Positions 37,521-46,060 of a stretch of 62,733 nt of DNA are shown piece after piece. The notes below the pieces were generated by a model. It was given only the letters and a program-made list of their open reading frames with translations, had not been told where the DNA came from and did no database searches. A program made the position numbers and the translations under genes. Numbering within the stretch: the first letter of the stretch is position 1; every line of letters starts with the position of its first letter. This DNA comes from Chloroflexota bacterium. Its GTDB lineage: Bacteria > Chloroflexota > Anaerolineae > Aggregatilineales > Phototrophicaceae. The stretch is from contig RFHA01000114.1 of NCBI GenBank assembly GCA_003696565.1, forward strand, positions 1 to 62,733, given 5' to 3'.

Positions 37521-38771
37521 GTGAAACATTTTAGTTTACTGTTTATTGTATTACTCGTATGTGTGTTATCTATATCTGCCCAACAACATGCTGTCCCCGG
37601 TAAAATTGTCTATATTGGACAAGATAACAATGTCTATACTTATGATCTCATGGCGGGTGAACACCATATCCTAACTGACGATGCCACCCCCGCCCGCGTT
37701 TATCAATATCCAGTATGGTCTAATGATGGCAGGTTAGCTTATTTTTGTTGTGATGCCACCCGCACCTCGCAATTACAAACTCAAGTCTATATTTCATCAG
37801 ATGGCATCCAAGCCGGTGAGCTTGTTCACCAAATACCACTTTCGATCTTCACTTATGCGTATTGGGCACCACGTAACTGTGATACCGACGCAAGTTGTCG
37901 TGATTTAAGTATTTTAGTTGGTGGGAATGAAGGTTTTTCGCTTGTATTCGTACGTGATCTTCAGACTCAAAACACCAGCCAAATTATCGGGCAAGGCGCG
38001 CCATTTTATTATAGTTGGAGTCCTGATGCCAAACAATTAATAACCCAACGCAACCAACGCCAGCTTGATATTTATCATATTGATCAAGAAACTTTCCAGA
38101 CTATCCCTCTACAACCAGGTTTTTTCTCCGCACCAGCGTGGTCACCCGTTGATGACCGTTTATTGATGGGAGTTTTAAACCCAATAGATCGTACCACTGA
38201 TCTAGTCATCTATGCTAACGATAGTACCACCACGTTAGTAGAGGGGCTAGCTGGCAGTGTCGCCTTTAGCTGGTCACCAGATGGCAATATGATCGCATAC
38301 CGCACAATTACACGAGATAAAATAGGTGATCTTATTGTCATCGATGCCATTACAGGAGAAATCATCACAAGAACAACAAACAAGGAGGCATTATCTTTTT
38401 TTTGGTCGCCAGATAGTCAAAAAATTGCATTTGTGACGATCGCCCAACCCCGTGGCACCTTCAATATCAGTTATCCACTTCAGGAAACGCCTTTAAGCCT
38501 GTTAGGATGGTCTGTACTAGATGTCACCAACGGCATCGCCCGCGCTTACAGCAACTTTACCCCAACAGCTGAGATGATCTATGTTCTGACTTATTTTGAC
38601 CAATTTACCCAAAGTCATCGCATCTGGTCACCAGATAGTACACATATTGTATTTAGTGAAGTACTGCCCAATAATCAGGGAAACGGTATAAGTATCCTTG
38701 ACACAACCCGTCCCGATACAGTACCGTTTTTTATTGCAGAAGGTGTAATTGGTTTTTGGAGTTTTAATTGA
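37521..38771 (+). CDS. secreted beta-propeller (TolB/WD40-like) protein
   Basis: 416 aa from a GTG preceded by AAGGA, with a signal peptide ending ISAQ. Repeats of the PD40 type are visible: YPVWSNDGRLAYFC, FYYSWSPDAKQLI, PAWSPVDDRLLMG, FSWSPDGNMIAYR and FFWSPDSQKIAFV. These form a propeller of six or seven blades. A structural or glycan/protein-binding role outside the cell is likely. It overlaps the next lipoprotein gene. Confidence 0.8.
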   Translation: MKHFSLLFIVLLVCVLSISAQQHAVPGKIVYIGQDNNVYTYDLMAGEHHILTDDATPARVYQYPVWSNDGRLAYFCCDATRTSQLQTQVYISSDGIQAGELVHQIPLSIFTYAYWAPRNCDTDASCRDLSILVGGNEGFSLVFVRDLQTQNTSQIIGQGAPFYYSWSPDAKQLITQRNQRQLDIYHIDQETFQTIPLQPGFFSAPAWSPVDDRLLMGVLNPIDRTTDLVIYANDSTTTLVEGLAGSVAFSWSPDGNMIAYRTITRDKIGDLIVIDAITGEIITRTTNKEALSFFWSPDSQKIAFVTIAQPRGTFNISYPLQETPLSLLGWSVLDVTNGIARAYSNFTPTAEMIYVLTYFDQFTQSHRIWSPDSTHIVFSEVLPNNQGNGISILDTTRPDTVPFFIAEGVIGFWSFN

Positions 38772-40357
38772 GGCTTTTATTTAGCTTGCTCATGTTGGCA
38801 GGTATTCTGATGGGGTGTTCATTATCAGCAGATAACGAACCACGTATTGTTTACATTACAGCAACGCCGCAATCAGCCTTATTACCCACAACTCCCCCAC
38901 CAACGGCAATTCCTCGTGTTGATCTATCACCAGTGCCAGCTGTACAAACATTCTTTCCCAGTCCCAATCCACCACGCTTTGAAACAGCCACTGATGCTAT
39001 CGATACACACACCGTCCGCGCTGGAGACACATTATATGGCATTGCGCAATTATATGGCACAACATTAGATTCTATTTTGGCATTAAATTCGCTGGAAAAT
39101 CCAAATGTGCTAGAAATTGGTCAACAAATCAAACTCCCTGCTATCCCAACAGAAAGCACCCCCGCATTCAAGATCATTCCTGATGGACGTTTTGTGCGTG
39201 GACCTGGCAGTGATGAATTTGATGTCTTTACTTTTATCAATCAACAGCCGGGGTATATTCGCTTTGTAACCGATACAGTGGAAACACGTCAGCAAGACGG
39301 TAGTATTTTAGAACAAACGCTAACCGGCGCACAAATTATAAACCAAGTTGCATTAGAATATAGCATTGATCCACGGTTGCTATTAGCACTTCTTGAATAT
39401 CGCGCTGGATGGTTAAGTAACCCAAATCCACCCGGAACGCTCAAAACACACCCGTTCATTTCACCATTTGAAAGCAGTAACCGAGATGGACTATATAAAC
39501 AACTTACATGGGCAGCCAATCAGCTTAATTTTGGTTATTATGGTTGGAAATATCGCGGATGGACAGTGCTAGAGTTGAATGATGGCACACGCTTGCTTTA
39601 TCATGCTGGCTTAAATGCAGGAACTGTTGCTTTACAATATTTCTTAAGCATCAACCAAACATATCCCCAATGGCTACCACAAATTGCTGATGTCAACGGA
39701 TTCTACAACGTTTACTATGCTTACTTTGGCGATCCTTATGCCAATGTTGTTGATCCAATTGTACCATCTGATTTACAACAACCACCATTAACGCTTCCTT
39801 TCTCACCTGGTCAAACATGGTTTTTTACAGGCGGCGCACATGGTGGTTGGGGGAGTGGCAGTGCATGGGCTGCCATAGACTTTGCCCCACCAGATGAGCG
39901 AACTGATGGCGTATTCTGTTTTATCTCAAATTTCTGGGTAACAGCTGTCGCACCTGGAGTCATCGCTCGTAGTCAAAATGGTGCTGTTGTGCTTGATTTA
40001 GATTACGATGGCGATGAATCCACTGGATGGGTCATTTTTTACCTGCATATCGCCACGCAAGATCGCGTCGCCGTCGGCACTAGGGTCAACACGGGAGACC
40101 CGATTGGACGCGCTTCTTGTGAAGGTGGGTTTTCAACTGCAACACATTTGCATATCGCCAGAAAATATAATGGCGAATGGATTCCAGCAGATTGTTTTGT
40201 ATGCCCATCACACGACACCCGCCCAGTATTTGACTTAGGTGGATGGAAAGTTGTTGGAATCAACAATCAAGAATATCAAGGTTATTTAGAGTTTAACGGA
40301 GAACGTCGTACCGCTGAACAAGGGCGTGTATCGTTAGTGAACCGTATATCTTGGTGA
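38768..40357 (+). CDS. lipoprotein with LysM and M23 (LytM) peptidase domains
   Basis: 529 aa from a TTG preceded by GGAG. The signal ends with lipobox LMGC. A Pro-rich linker is followed by one LysM (THTVRAGDTLYGIAQLYG). Residues about 180-320 look lysozyme-like helical (NQVALEYSIDPRLLLALLEYRAGWL). The last part is an M23-type domain with GGAHGGWGSGSAWAAIDF (His/Asp) and THLHIAR (HxH), the zinc ligands. It probably cleaves peptidoglycan cross-links outside the cell. It overlaps the upstream gene stop. Confidence 0.85.
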   Translation: MRLLFSLLMLAGILMGCSLSADNEPRIVYITATPQSALLPTTPPPTAIPRVDLSPVPAVQTFFPSPNPPRFETATDAIDTHTVRAGDTLYGIAQLYGTTLDSILALNSLENPNVLEIGQQIKLPAIPTESTPAFKIIPDGRFVRGPGSDEFDVFTFINQQPGYIRFVTDTVETRQQDGSILEQTLTGAQIINQVALEYSIDPRLLLALLEYRAGWLSNPNPPGTLKTHPFISPFESSNRDGLYKQLTWAANQLNFGYYGWKYRGWTVLELNDGTRLLYHAGLNAGTVALQYFLSINQTYPQWLPQIADVNGFYNVYYAYFGDPYANVVDPIVPSDLQQPPLTLPFSPGQTWFFTGGAHGGWGSGSAWAAIDFAPPDERTDGVFCFISNFWVTAVAPGVIARSQNGAVVLDLDYDGDESTGWVIFYLHIATQDRVAVGTRVNTGDPIGRASCEGGFSTATHLHIARKYNGEWIPADCFVCPSHDTRPVFDLGGWKVVGINNQEYQGYLEFNGERRTAEQGRVSLVNRISW

Positions 40358-40365
40358 GGTTTATT

Positions 40366-41172
40366 ATGCGTAAAATCGCTATGTTTCTGATGTTTTTTGT
40401 GATATTTGTTTGGGTCTTAATTCGTTGGGATACTAACACAACAGCCCAAGGGTTTGCCACGCCCACCCCCATCCGTGTGGTGATCCCAACTCAACCCATC
40501 ATCCCAACCATTGGACCCGCTCAACCAACACCCTTCCCTACTTTTACGCCAACCGAACAAGGCGGTCCACGTTTACAGTTAGCCCCAGATGCTGAATCAG
40601 CTAATATCCGTGCCGAAGCTGACCCAGAAGCACAAATTTTGGGCACAATCGCCCCTGGGGAGCAATATGAGGTAACAGGGCGTTATTTTTTGTGGTATCA
40701 AATTCGTTTACAGCCTGGTTCTCAACAACGCGGTTATGTGTTTGGTGCATTGGTTGAAATTATCGGCGATGAATCGCTCATCCCTGATCTAACAATTGAC
40801 CCCCTACCAACACAAGACCCCACTATCGTAGCGGCAACACAAACCACTGAAGCCATCCAGAATCTACCAGGTGGTCAGCTCACTTTAACTGCCAGCGTTC
40901 GAGAAATCGCACCACCAGGTGCAGAACAAATTTTGCCAGGTGGTGATATACAAGCACCCGGTACACCAGAGGCGCAGCAGATTCTACCCACATTTACATT
41001 CCCACCCAACATCCCTGCACAAGCACCTAATTTAAGTGTCATTGCTAGCCCTACCCCACAAAACGGATTAAACCTTGCCACCAATAACAGCATCCCACCT
41101 ATTACACTTGTTGTGGTTTTTGCCGGTGCTGGGATCATTGGTTTACTGCTTAGTCGGCTTGTTGATCGTTAG
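40366..41172 (+). CDS. membrane-anchored SH3-domain protein
   Basis: About 268 aa from the ATG preceded by GAGG. A single N-terminal membrane segment is followed by a Pro/Thr linker. One SH3b domain spans about residues 70-130 (SANIRAEADPEAQILGTIAPGEQYEV). A Gln/Thr/Pro-rich region follows, then a C-terminal membrane segment (LVVVFAGAGIIGLLL) and a basic end. It is probably a wall-facing partner of the adjacent LysM/M23 lipoprotein. Confidence 0.7.
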   Translation: MRKIAMFLMFFVIFVWVLIRWDTNTTAQGFATPTPIRVVIPTQPIIPTIGPAQPTPFPTFTPTEQGGPRLQLAPDAESANIRAEADPEAQILGTIAPGEQYEVTGRYFLWYQIRLQPGSQQRGYVFGALVEIIGDESLIPDLTIDPLPTQDPTIVAATQTTEAIQNLPGGQLTLTASVREIAPPGAEQILPGGDIQAPGTPEAQQILPTFTFPPNIPAQAPNLSVIASPTPQNGLNLATNNSIPPITLVVVFAGAGIIGLLLSRLVDR

Positions 41173-41190
41173 TATCGTTAGTTTAGAATC

Positions 41191-41216
41191 AAAAAATGGG
41201 TGCAACCAAGCACCCA
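41191..41216 (-). terminator. terminator of erpA
   Basis: Stem TGGGTGC/GCACCCA (41197-41203 with 41210-41216) followed on the minus strand by six T. Confidence 0.85.
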
Positions 41217-41257
41217 CTAAATGGCTTTATATTCACTTTATAGGTTATAGGCTGAAG

Positions 41258-41686
41258 CTAATAGCTAGAACACGTTCCACAACCGCCAGCTTCGTTAAAT
41301 GTGCCATCTTCCTGCTCGTCTTTAGCCTTAAAGGATTTACCACATCCACAGCCACCGGCACTATTCGGATTTTCAATGCGGAAACCGCCACCCATTAAAC
41401 TATCCACAAAATCAATCGTTGCGCCATAAAGATAGCCCAAACTGGTCGGATCAACGATTAAACGCACGCCATCTACTTCAATCAAAGTATCTGTTGCTTC
41501 CGGTGTTTCCTCAAACACCATACCATATTGCAACCCAGAGCAACCACCACCTGCCACAAAAACACGCAAATGATGATTAGGTATCTGCCGTTGTTCTAGC
41601 AAACTGCGAATTGTCGCTACGGCTGCAGGGGTCACTGCCAACGCGCTGTTATCTGTCTTAATCTTATCTGGTTCAATCACTGCCAT
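41258..41686 (-). CDS. A-type iron-sulfur carrier (ErpA/IscA-like) with Cys-rich tail
   Basis: 142 aa, about 30 longer than typical. The three conserved cysteines are present: GGGCSGLQY and GGCGCG. The extension (KAKDEQEDGTFNEAGGCGTCSSY) adds a CGTC pair near the end, close to the carboxy-terminal Tyr. A-type carriers deliver [4Fe-4S] or [2Fe-2S] clusters to target proteins. A SufR-like regulator gene lies directly upstream on the same strand. Confidence 0.9.
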   Translation of the reverse strand: MAVIEPDKIKTDNSALAVTPAAVATIRSLLEQRQIPNHHLRVFVAGGGCSGLQYGMVFEETPEATDTLIEVDGVRLIVDPTSLGYLYGATIDFVDSLMGGGFRIENPNSAGGCGCGKSFKAKDEQEDGTFNEAGGCGTCSSY

Positions 41687-41717
41687 CTGGTTGCTCCTAA
41701 CTTAATCACCTAATTTC

Positions 41718-41753
41718 TGACAAAATTGTATCACTATCTGTCAAGCAAATCAA
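41718..41753 (-). promoter_or_regulatory. erpA promoter with overlapping dyad
   Basis: On the minus strand TTGATT (41748-41753) and TACAAT (41725-41730) are 17 bases apart. TGACA (41718-41722) and TGTCA (41739-41743) form a dyad over the -10 and spacer, a possible operator for the adjacent regulator. Confidence 0.5.
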
Positions 41754-41777
41754 TTAAATAGATACATATTATAAAAA

Positions 41778-42404
41778 TTATCCCACAGGTATCAAATAAG
41801 CACAGACTGAATTACCATCAGAAACGCGAGAAAGCATACGCGGTACAATACCAATCAATGAAGCAACTAACCGCATATCCATATTACACAATGCCTCTGT
41901 GGTATGTGCTAAATCATGATATGGGCAATTCGCTGTGTAAAGGATGAACCCTTCGTCAGATTGCTCAAAATATGCCTGATACCCCTGATCATTCAAATAG
42001 ACAACAGCCGCCTTCAAACGATCCTCCAATGATGCTTCCGTCACATTTGCTTGCTTTGCCATGGACTGAACCATTCCCTCGATAATGACGTTCACACTAT
42101 CAGGCGGCAAGTGCCCTTGAACTTGTTCCAACAAGCTCGCTGCTAAATTACGATAATTGTTAGGGAAATGTTCATGCGCTTTTTCCGTCAGGGCATAGAT
42201 ATGCTGTGGACGACCTGGTGTACTGCGGTGTTTTAGCTCTGGCATAGTGATCAACTGCTCTTTTTGTAGATAATTTAAATGATGCCGAACAGTCACCGCC
42301 GTAATTGCTCCTCGACGGGTTTGGAGTTCTGCCACAATGTCATCAACAGTCGCTTGTCCTTTTTCTCGTAAAATTTGCAGGATTTGTTGCCGTGTCTCTT
42401 GCAT
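41778..42404 (-). CDS. SufR-like Fe-S-sensing transcriptional regulator
   Basis: 208 aa. An N-terminal winged helix (VDDIVAELQTRRGAITAVTVRHHLNYLQ) of the DeoR/ArsR type is followed by TPGRPQHIYALT. The C-terminal half has the SufR-type sensor motif with Cys160, Cys173 and Cys201 (ANCPYHDLAH, ALCNMDMRL, NSVCAYLIP). Cyanobacterial SufR uses such cysteines to hold a [4Fe-4S] cluster and repress the suf operon. The position next to an A-type Fe-S carrier supports a role in Fe-S homeostasis. Confidence 0.78.
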   Translation of the reverse strand: MQETRQQILQILREKGQATVDDIVAELQTRRGAITAVTVRHHLNYLQKEQLITMPELKHRSTPGRPQHIYALTEKAHEHFPNNYRNLAASLLEQVQGHLPPDSVNVIIEGMVQSMAKQANVTEASLEDRLKAAVVYLNDQGYQAYFEQSDEGFILYTANCPYHDLAHTTEALCNMDMRLVASLIGIVPRMLSRVSDGNSVCAYLIPVG

Positions 42405-42465
42405 GAATTCACCAACAGTTTATATTATTGTCATCGTAAAAAAGTTTAACATACTTCTAATCTGC

Positions 42466-42494
42466 TTGACAACTACCTTAAAAAGCGATATGTT
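42466..42494 (+). promoter_or_regulatory. promoter of the pheA leader
   Basis: A perfect TTGACA (42466-42471), 17 bases, then TATGTT (42489-42494). Transcription from near 42501 gives a leader of about 208 bases before pheA. Confidence 0.65.
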
Positions 42495-42560
42495 ATCTGG
42501 CATGATATAAAATGACATTTAACAGGGGGAACTTTCCCCAAACTAAGTGACTTAACCAAT

Positions 42561-42632
42561 ATGATACTTTTGATGAAACACTTCACATTTAGCTTTACTC
42601 GCTTTACAACACTTCTTGGCAGAAGAAAGTGA
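42561..42632 (+). CDS. phenylalanine leader peptide
   Basis: A short reading frame of 23 codons (19 from the internal ATG at 42573, beginning MKHFTFSFTRF). Four of eight consecutive codons are Phe (42582, 42588, 42594, 42603). E. coli pheL also begins MKH and is Phe-rich. The stop (42630-42632) abuts the RNA segment that can form an antiterminator. The ribosome site is weak (AAGTGA, ten bases before the first ATG). It would sense charged tRNA-Phe for control of pheA. Confidence 0.75.
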   Translation: MILLMKHFTFSFTRFTTLLGRRK

Positions 42633-42686
42633 AGGTTTCACGTGGCAAAATTCTAATGCGTGTGGAAACCTCCACACGCTTTTTTT
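42633..42686 (+). terminator. attenuator: terminator and competing antiterminator before pheA
   Basis: The terminator is a perfect 9-bp stem (42658-42666 with 42671-42679, 4-base loop) followed by seven T (42680-42686). The alternative pairing is 42633-42641 (AGGTTTCAC) with 42662-42671 (GTGGAAACCT), one bulged G; it can extend outward by weak pairs. It occupies the left arm of the terminator, so the two cannot coexist. The arrangement with the Phe-rich leader just upstream is that of a classical ribosome-mediated attenuator. Confidence 0.8.
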
Positions 42687-42708
42687 ATGTGTTCTTTAGG
42701 AGGTAAAT

Positions 42709-43545
42709 TTGACTGATATAGTAGCATTTCAAGGAATACACGGCGCGTATTCTGAGCAAGCAATCCGGCAACATTTTGGTGATTCGGTAGATGTGCTACC
42801 TTGTCGCAATTTTTCTGAGTTGTTTCACGCTTTACATGAAAACAAAACGAAATACGCCATGCTACCTGTAGAAAACGCGCTAGCCGGAGCAGTTAATCAG
42901 GCATATGAGTTATTGATGGATTATGATTTTCGAATCCAAGCAGAAGTTATTTTGCATGTACGGCATCAGTTACTCGCTCCAAAAGGGACAAAGTTATCTG
43001 AGATTCGTTACGTTCGCTCACACCCCCAAGCACTTGCCCAATGTGAAAATTTCTTGCGGCGTAATAACCTAGAACCCATCCCAACTTATGACACGGCAGG
43101 TGCCGCACGGATGTTAGCCGAAGACCCAGAACCATGTACCGGCGCAATTGCCAGTGCCTTAGCGGCTGAGCTTTATAACTTGGATATTTTGGAGCCAAAT
43201 ATTGAGGACGTGACTTTTAATTACACGCGCTTTTTTGTACTTGGTCATGATGACGCACCGCGTGGTGAATACAACAAAACATCACTCGTCTTCGCCACAC
43301 GCAATCGCCCCGCCGCCTTATATGACTGCCTGGGTGAGTTTGCTCGTGCCGGTATTAACTTGACCAAAATTGAATCACGTCCACGCCGTAATCGTCCCTG
43401 GGAACCGGTTTTTTATCTGGACTTTGAAGGGCATTGGCAAGACCCAGTTTGTCAAGAGGTGATGGCGCGCCTGCTGCAACGCGCTTCGTTTGTCAAGATG
43501 TTCGGGTCGTATCCTGCAATAAAAACACAGTCAGTCGGCATTTGA
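42709..43545 (+). CDS. pheA: prephenate dehydratase
   Basis: 278 aa. The catalytic domain (FQGIHGAYSEQAI, MLPVENALAGAV, TFNYTRFFVLG with the conserved Thr) is followed by an ACT domain (ALYDCLGEFARAGINLTKIESRP) that usually binds Phe for feedback inhibition. There is no chorismate mutase domain. It turns prephenate into phenylpyruvate. The start is TTG, 5 bases after AGGAGG. It lies behind a Phe leader peptide and attenuator, so it is likely controlled by both attenuation and feedback. Confidence 0.95.
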   Translation: MTDIVAFQGIHGAYSEQAIRQHFGDSVDVLPCRNFSELFHALHENKTKYAMLPVENALAGAVNQAYELLMDYDFRIQAEVILHVRHQLLAPKGTKLSEIRYVRSHPQALAQCENFLRRNNLEPIPTYDTAGAARMLAEDPEPCTGAIASALAAELYNLDILEPNIEDVTFNYTRFFVLGHDDAPRGEYNKTSLVFATRNRPAALYDCLGEFARAGINLTKIESRPRRNRPWEPVFYLDFEGHWQDPVCQEVMARLLQRASFVKMFGSYPAIKTQSVGI

Positions 43546-43562
43546 AGAGAAGGTGAAACACA

Positions 43563-44654
43563 ATGGATAAACTTAAAGTCGCTATCCTGGGTGCAACCGG
43601 TGCTGTTGGGCAGCGATTCATCCAATTACTAGATAATCATCCCTGGTTTGAAGTGGCAGAATTAGTTGGCTCAGAACGTAGTGCAGGCAAACCATATATC
43701 GAAGCAGCAAACTGGGTATTAGATGGCACACCACCTACCAAGATCGCTCACATGACCGTCAAGGGGTTACATGACTCACTTGAATCCCCATTAGTTTTTT
43801 CCGCCTTACCAAAAGAGCCAGCCCTCTTGCGTGAGGTTGAGCTAGCCAGTGCTGGGCATGTGGTGTGTACCAATGCATCTGCGCATCGTATGGCAGAAGA
43901 TGTTCCACTATTATTACCAGAGATCAATGCCGATCATATCGGATTGATTGATGTTCAACGTCGCAAACGTGGATGGACAAGCGGTGCTTTAGTTGCAAAC
44001 TCTAATTGTACAACCATGCCCGTTGTTATGACACTCAAACCATTAATGCAGTTTGGCATCACAAGGTTGATGATGGTCAGTCAGCAAGCAATCAGCGGTG
44101 CAGGATACCCCGGTGTCGCCTCATTAGATATTCTGGACAATATCATCCCATACGTCAGTGGGGATGAAGGCAAAATGGAAACCGAACCCAATAAAATGCT
44201 TGGCAAATTTAACGGTGACCGCATTGAAGCATTTGAGGTTATTTCTAGTGCAACTTGTACCCGTGTTCCTGTTATTGATGGGCATTTGGTCAATATCTCT
44301 GTATCGTTAGCTCAACAACCCACAATCGATGACATCATCCAAGCCTGGGAGTCCTTCCGTGGACCTGCGCCAGTGCCATCATTACCCAGCGCACCCCAAA
44401 AACCACTGCAATATCTACCGCAGATTGACCGCCCACAGCCCCGCAGAGATCGCATGTTTGGTAATGGGATGGCAACGTCCATCGGGCGGCTACGTCAATG
44501 CCCTATACTAGGATATAAATTCGTGACACTTTCACACAATACCATCCGTGGAGCCGCTGGATGTAGCATTCTAAATGCAGAATTACTGGCAGTAAGTGGT
44601 TATCTTGGTGAATTTACGCCTGCCACCGTTGACAGGTTACAAACCGGTGATTAA
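43563..44654 (+). CDS. asd: aspartate-semialdehyde dehydrogenase, archaeal/fungal-like type
   Basis: 363 aa. The N-terminal NADP motif (AILGATGAVGQRFIQLL) and the active-site Cys in VANSNCTTMPVV are clear. SGAGYPGV and the family region around TRVPVIDGHLVNIS follow. It makes aspartate semialdehyde for the Lys, Thr and Met branches. It begins 17 bases after pheA and so is probably under the same Phe attenuator, although it is not a Phe enzyme. Confidence 0.93.
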   Translation: MDKLKVAILGATGAVGQRFIQLLDNHPWFEVAELVGSERSAGKPYIEAANWVLDGTPPTKIAHMTVKGLHDSLESPLVFSALPKEPALLREVELASAGHVVCTNASAHRMAEDVPLLLPEINADHIGLIDVQRRKRGWTSGALVANSNCTTMPVVMTLKPLMQFGITRLMMVSQQAISGAGYPGVASLDILDNIIPYVSGDEGKMETEPNKMLGKFNGDRIEAFEVISSATCTRVPVIDGHLVNISVSLAQQPTIDDIIQAWESFRGPAPVPSLPSAPQKPLQYLPQIDRPQPRRDRMFGNGMATSIGRLRQCPILGYKFVTLSHNTIRGAAGCSILNAELLAVSGYLGEFTPATVDRLQTGD

Positions 44655-44735
44655 ACTCCTGTTAAGTTTTCGTGGCTTTAATACGCTAGCAGTGTTGTTA
44701 AAGTCAGTGAGTTAAGTATTTTGGAGAATAAATCA

Positions 44736-45953
44736 ATGAGAGTATTCATTACCGGGATTGATGGTTATTTGGGCTGGACATTAGCTCAATATCTAACCGC
44801 ACGCGGACATGATGTAGCCGGGGCAGACACCATGATGCGCCGCGAATGGGTTGCAGAAATGAACAGTCAAAGCGCAATCCCGATCTATAGCCGCGAAGAG
44901 CGTATCGCCGCTTTTAAAGAACGCTATGGTAAAAACCTTGATTTCCGCGTTGGTGACTTTACCGATTATGATTTTGTCACAAGCTTCTTTGAGGAATTCA
45001 AGCCAGAGGCGATTGTTCATCTAGGTCAAATGCCATCCGCCCCATATTCCATGATTGATCAAAAGCATACCGTCTTCACCCAATATAACAACGTTATCGG
45101 CAATCTCAATATTCTGTATGCCATGAAGGAAATCGTGCCAGATGCACACCTGCTTAAGCTAGGCACAATGGGTGAATACGGCACACCAAACGTTGATATT
45201 CCAGAAGGATTCTTTGAAATCGAATATCGTGGACGCAAGGATTACCTCCCCTTCCCACGTCAAGCCGCCAGCTTCTATCATTGGAGCAAGGTGCATGATT
45301 CCAACAACACTATGTATGCTTGCAAAATTTGGGGGCTGCGTGCCACCGATGTGATGCAAGGTGTTGTATTTGGCACACGCATTGATGAAATGGGAGAAAA
45401 CCCAGACCCACGTCTGCGCACCCGTCTAGATTTTGACCAATGTTTTGGCACTGCTATTAATCGCTTCTGCTGCCAAGCCGTCATCGGTCATCCTTTAACC
45501 CTGTTCGGCGCAGGGCATCAAAAACGCGGGTTCCTGCCGCTACGCGATTCAATGCAGTGTTTAACCATCGCATTAGAAAATCCGCCTAAAGAAGGTGAAT
45601 ATCGCGTATTTAACCAATTTGAAGAGACATATACCATTGTTGAATTGGCGGATATGGTGCAGGAAGTCGCCGGCGAACTTGGCTTAGATGTAGATATCTA
45701 TGAATATGAAAATCCACGTCATGAAGCCGCTGAGCATTATTACAACCCTGATCGCAAACATCTGATTGACCTGGGATATAAACCCACCCATGATGTCAAG
45801 GCAGAAATGAAGATCATGATTCAAGACCTTATGCAGCATCGTGATCGCATCATGGAAAAGAAGGACATCCTCGTACCGGATATCCGCTGGGATGGCAAAC
45901 ATCACCGCTCCACGGTGATCGGCAAACGCAGTGAACGCAATGTCAAAGCCTAA
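44736..45953 (+). CDS. UDP-sulfoquinovose synthase-like (SQD1-type) SDR
   Basis: 405 aa from the ATG after TTGGAG; the open frame starts five codons earlier. It closely follows plant/bacterial SQD1: GTMGEYGTPN (catalytic Thr), FPRQAASFYHWSKVHDS (Tyr, His, Lys), FNQFEETYT and PRHEAAEHYYNPD. SQD1 makes UDP-sulfoquinovose from UDP-glucose and sulfite for sulfolipid. Where SQD1 has FGEQRSAPYSM this protein has LGQMPSAPYSM, so an Arg of the active-site region is lost. It could be a sulfolipid enzyme or a relative acting on another nucleotide sugar. Confidence 0.82.
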   Translation: MRVFITGIDGYLGWTLAQYLTARGHDVAGADTMMRREWVAEMNSQSAIPIYSREERIAAFKERYGKNLDFRVGDFTDYDFVTSFFEEFKPEAIVHLGQMPSAPYSMIDQKHTVFTQYNNVIGNLNILYAMKEIVPDAHLLKLGTMGEYGTPNVDIPEGFFEIEYRGRKDYLPFPRQAASFYHWSKVHDSNNTMYACKIWGLRATDVMQGVVFGTRIDEMGENPDPRLRTRLDFDQCFGTAINRFCCQAVIGHPLTLFGAGHQKRGFLPLRDSMQCLTIALENPPKEGEYRVFNQFEETYTIVELADMVQEVAGELGLDVDIYEYENPRHEAAEHYYNPDRKHLIDLGYKPTHDVKAEMKIMIQDLMQHRDRIMEKKDILVPDIRWDGKHHRSTVIGKRSERNVKA

Positions 45954-45975
45954 ACCTATCCAGCAGTAAGTTAAA

Positions 45976-46010
45976 CGAGTATGAGGACAGTCCTCATGCT
46001 CGTTTTTTTT
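45976..46010 (+). terminator. strong intrinsic terminator
   Basis: A 12-bp stem (45976-45987 with 45991-46002, one G-T pair) and a run of eight T (46003-46010) after the SQD1-like gene. Confidence 0.88.
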
Positions 46011-46060
46011 ATCATGATTAAGGTGTTCATTCTTGGTTGTTAGTTCGTATCGTGTTATCT

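Noticed and set aside
42629-42641. GTGAA-GGT-TTCAC before pheA as a protein operator
   Set aside because: It lies far downstream of the promoter within the attenuator, and the RNA pairing scheme explains it fully.
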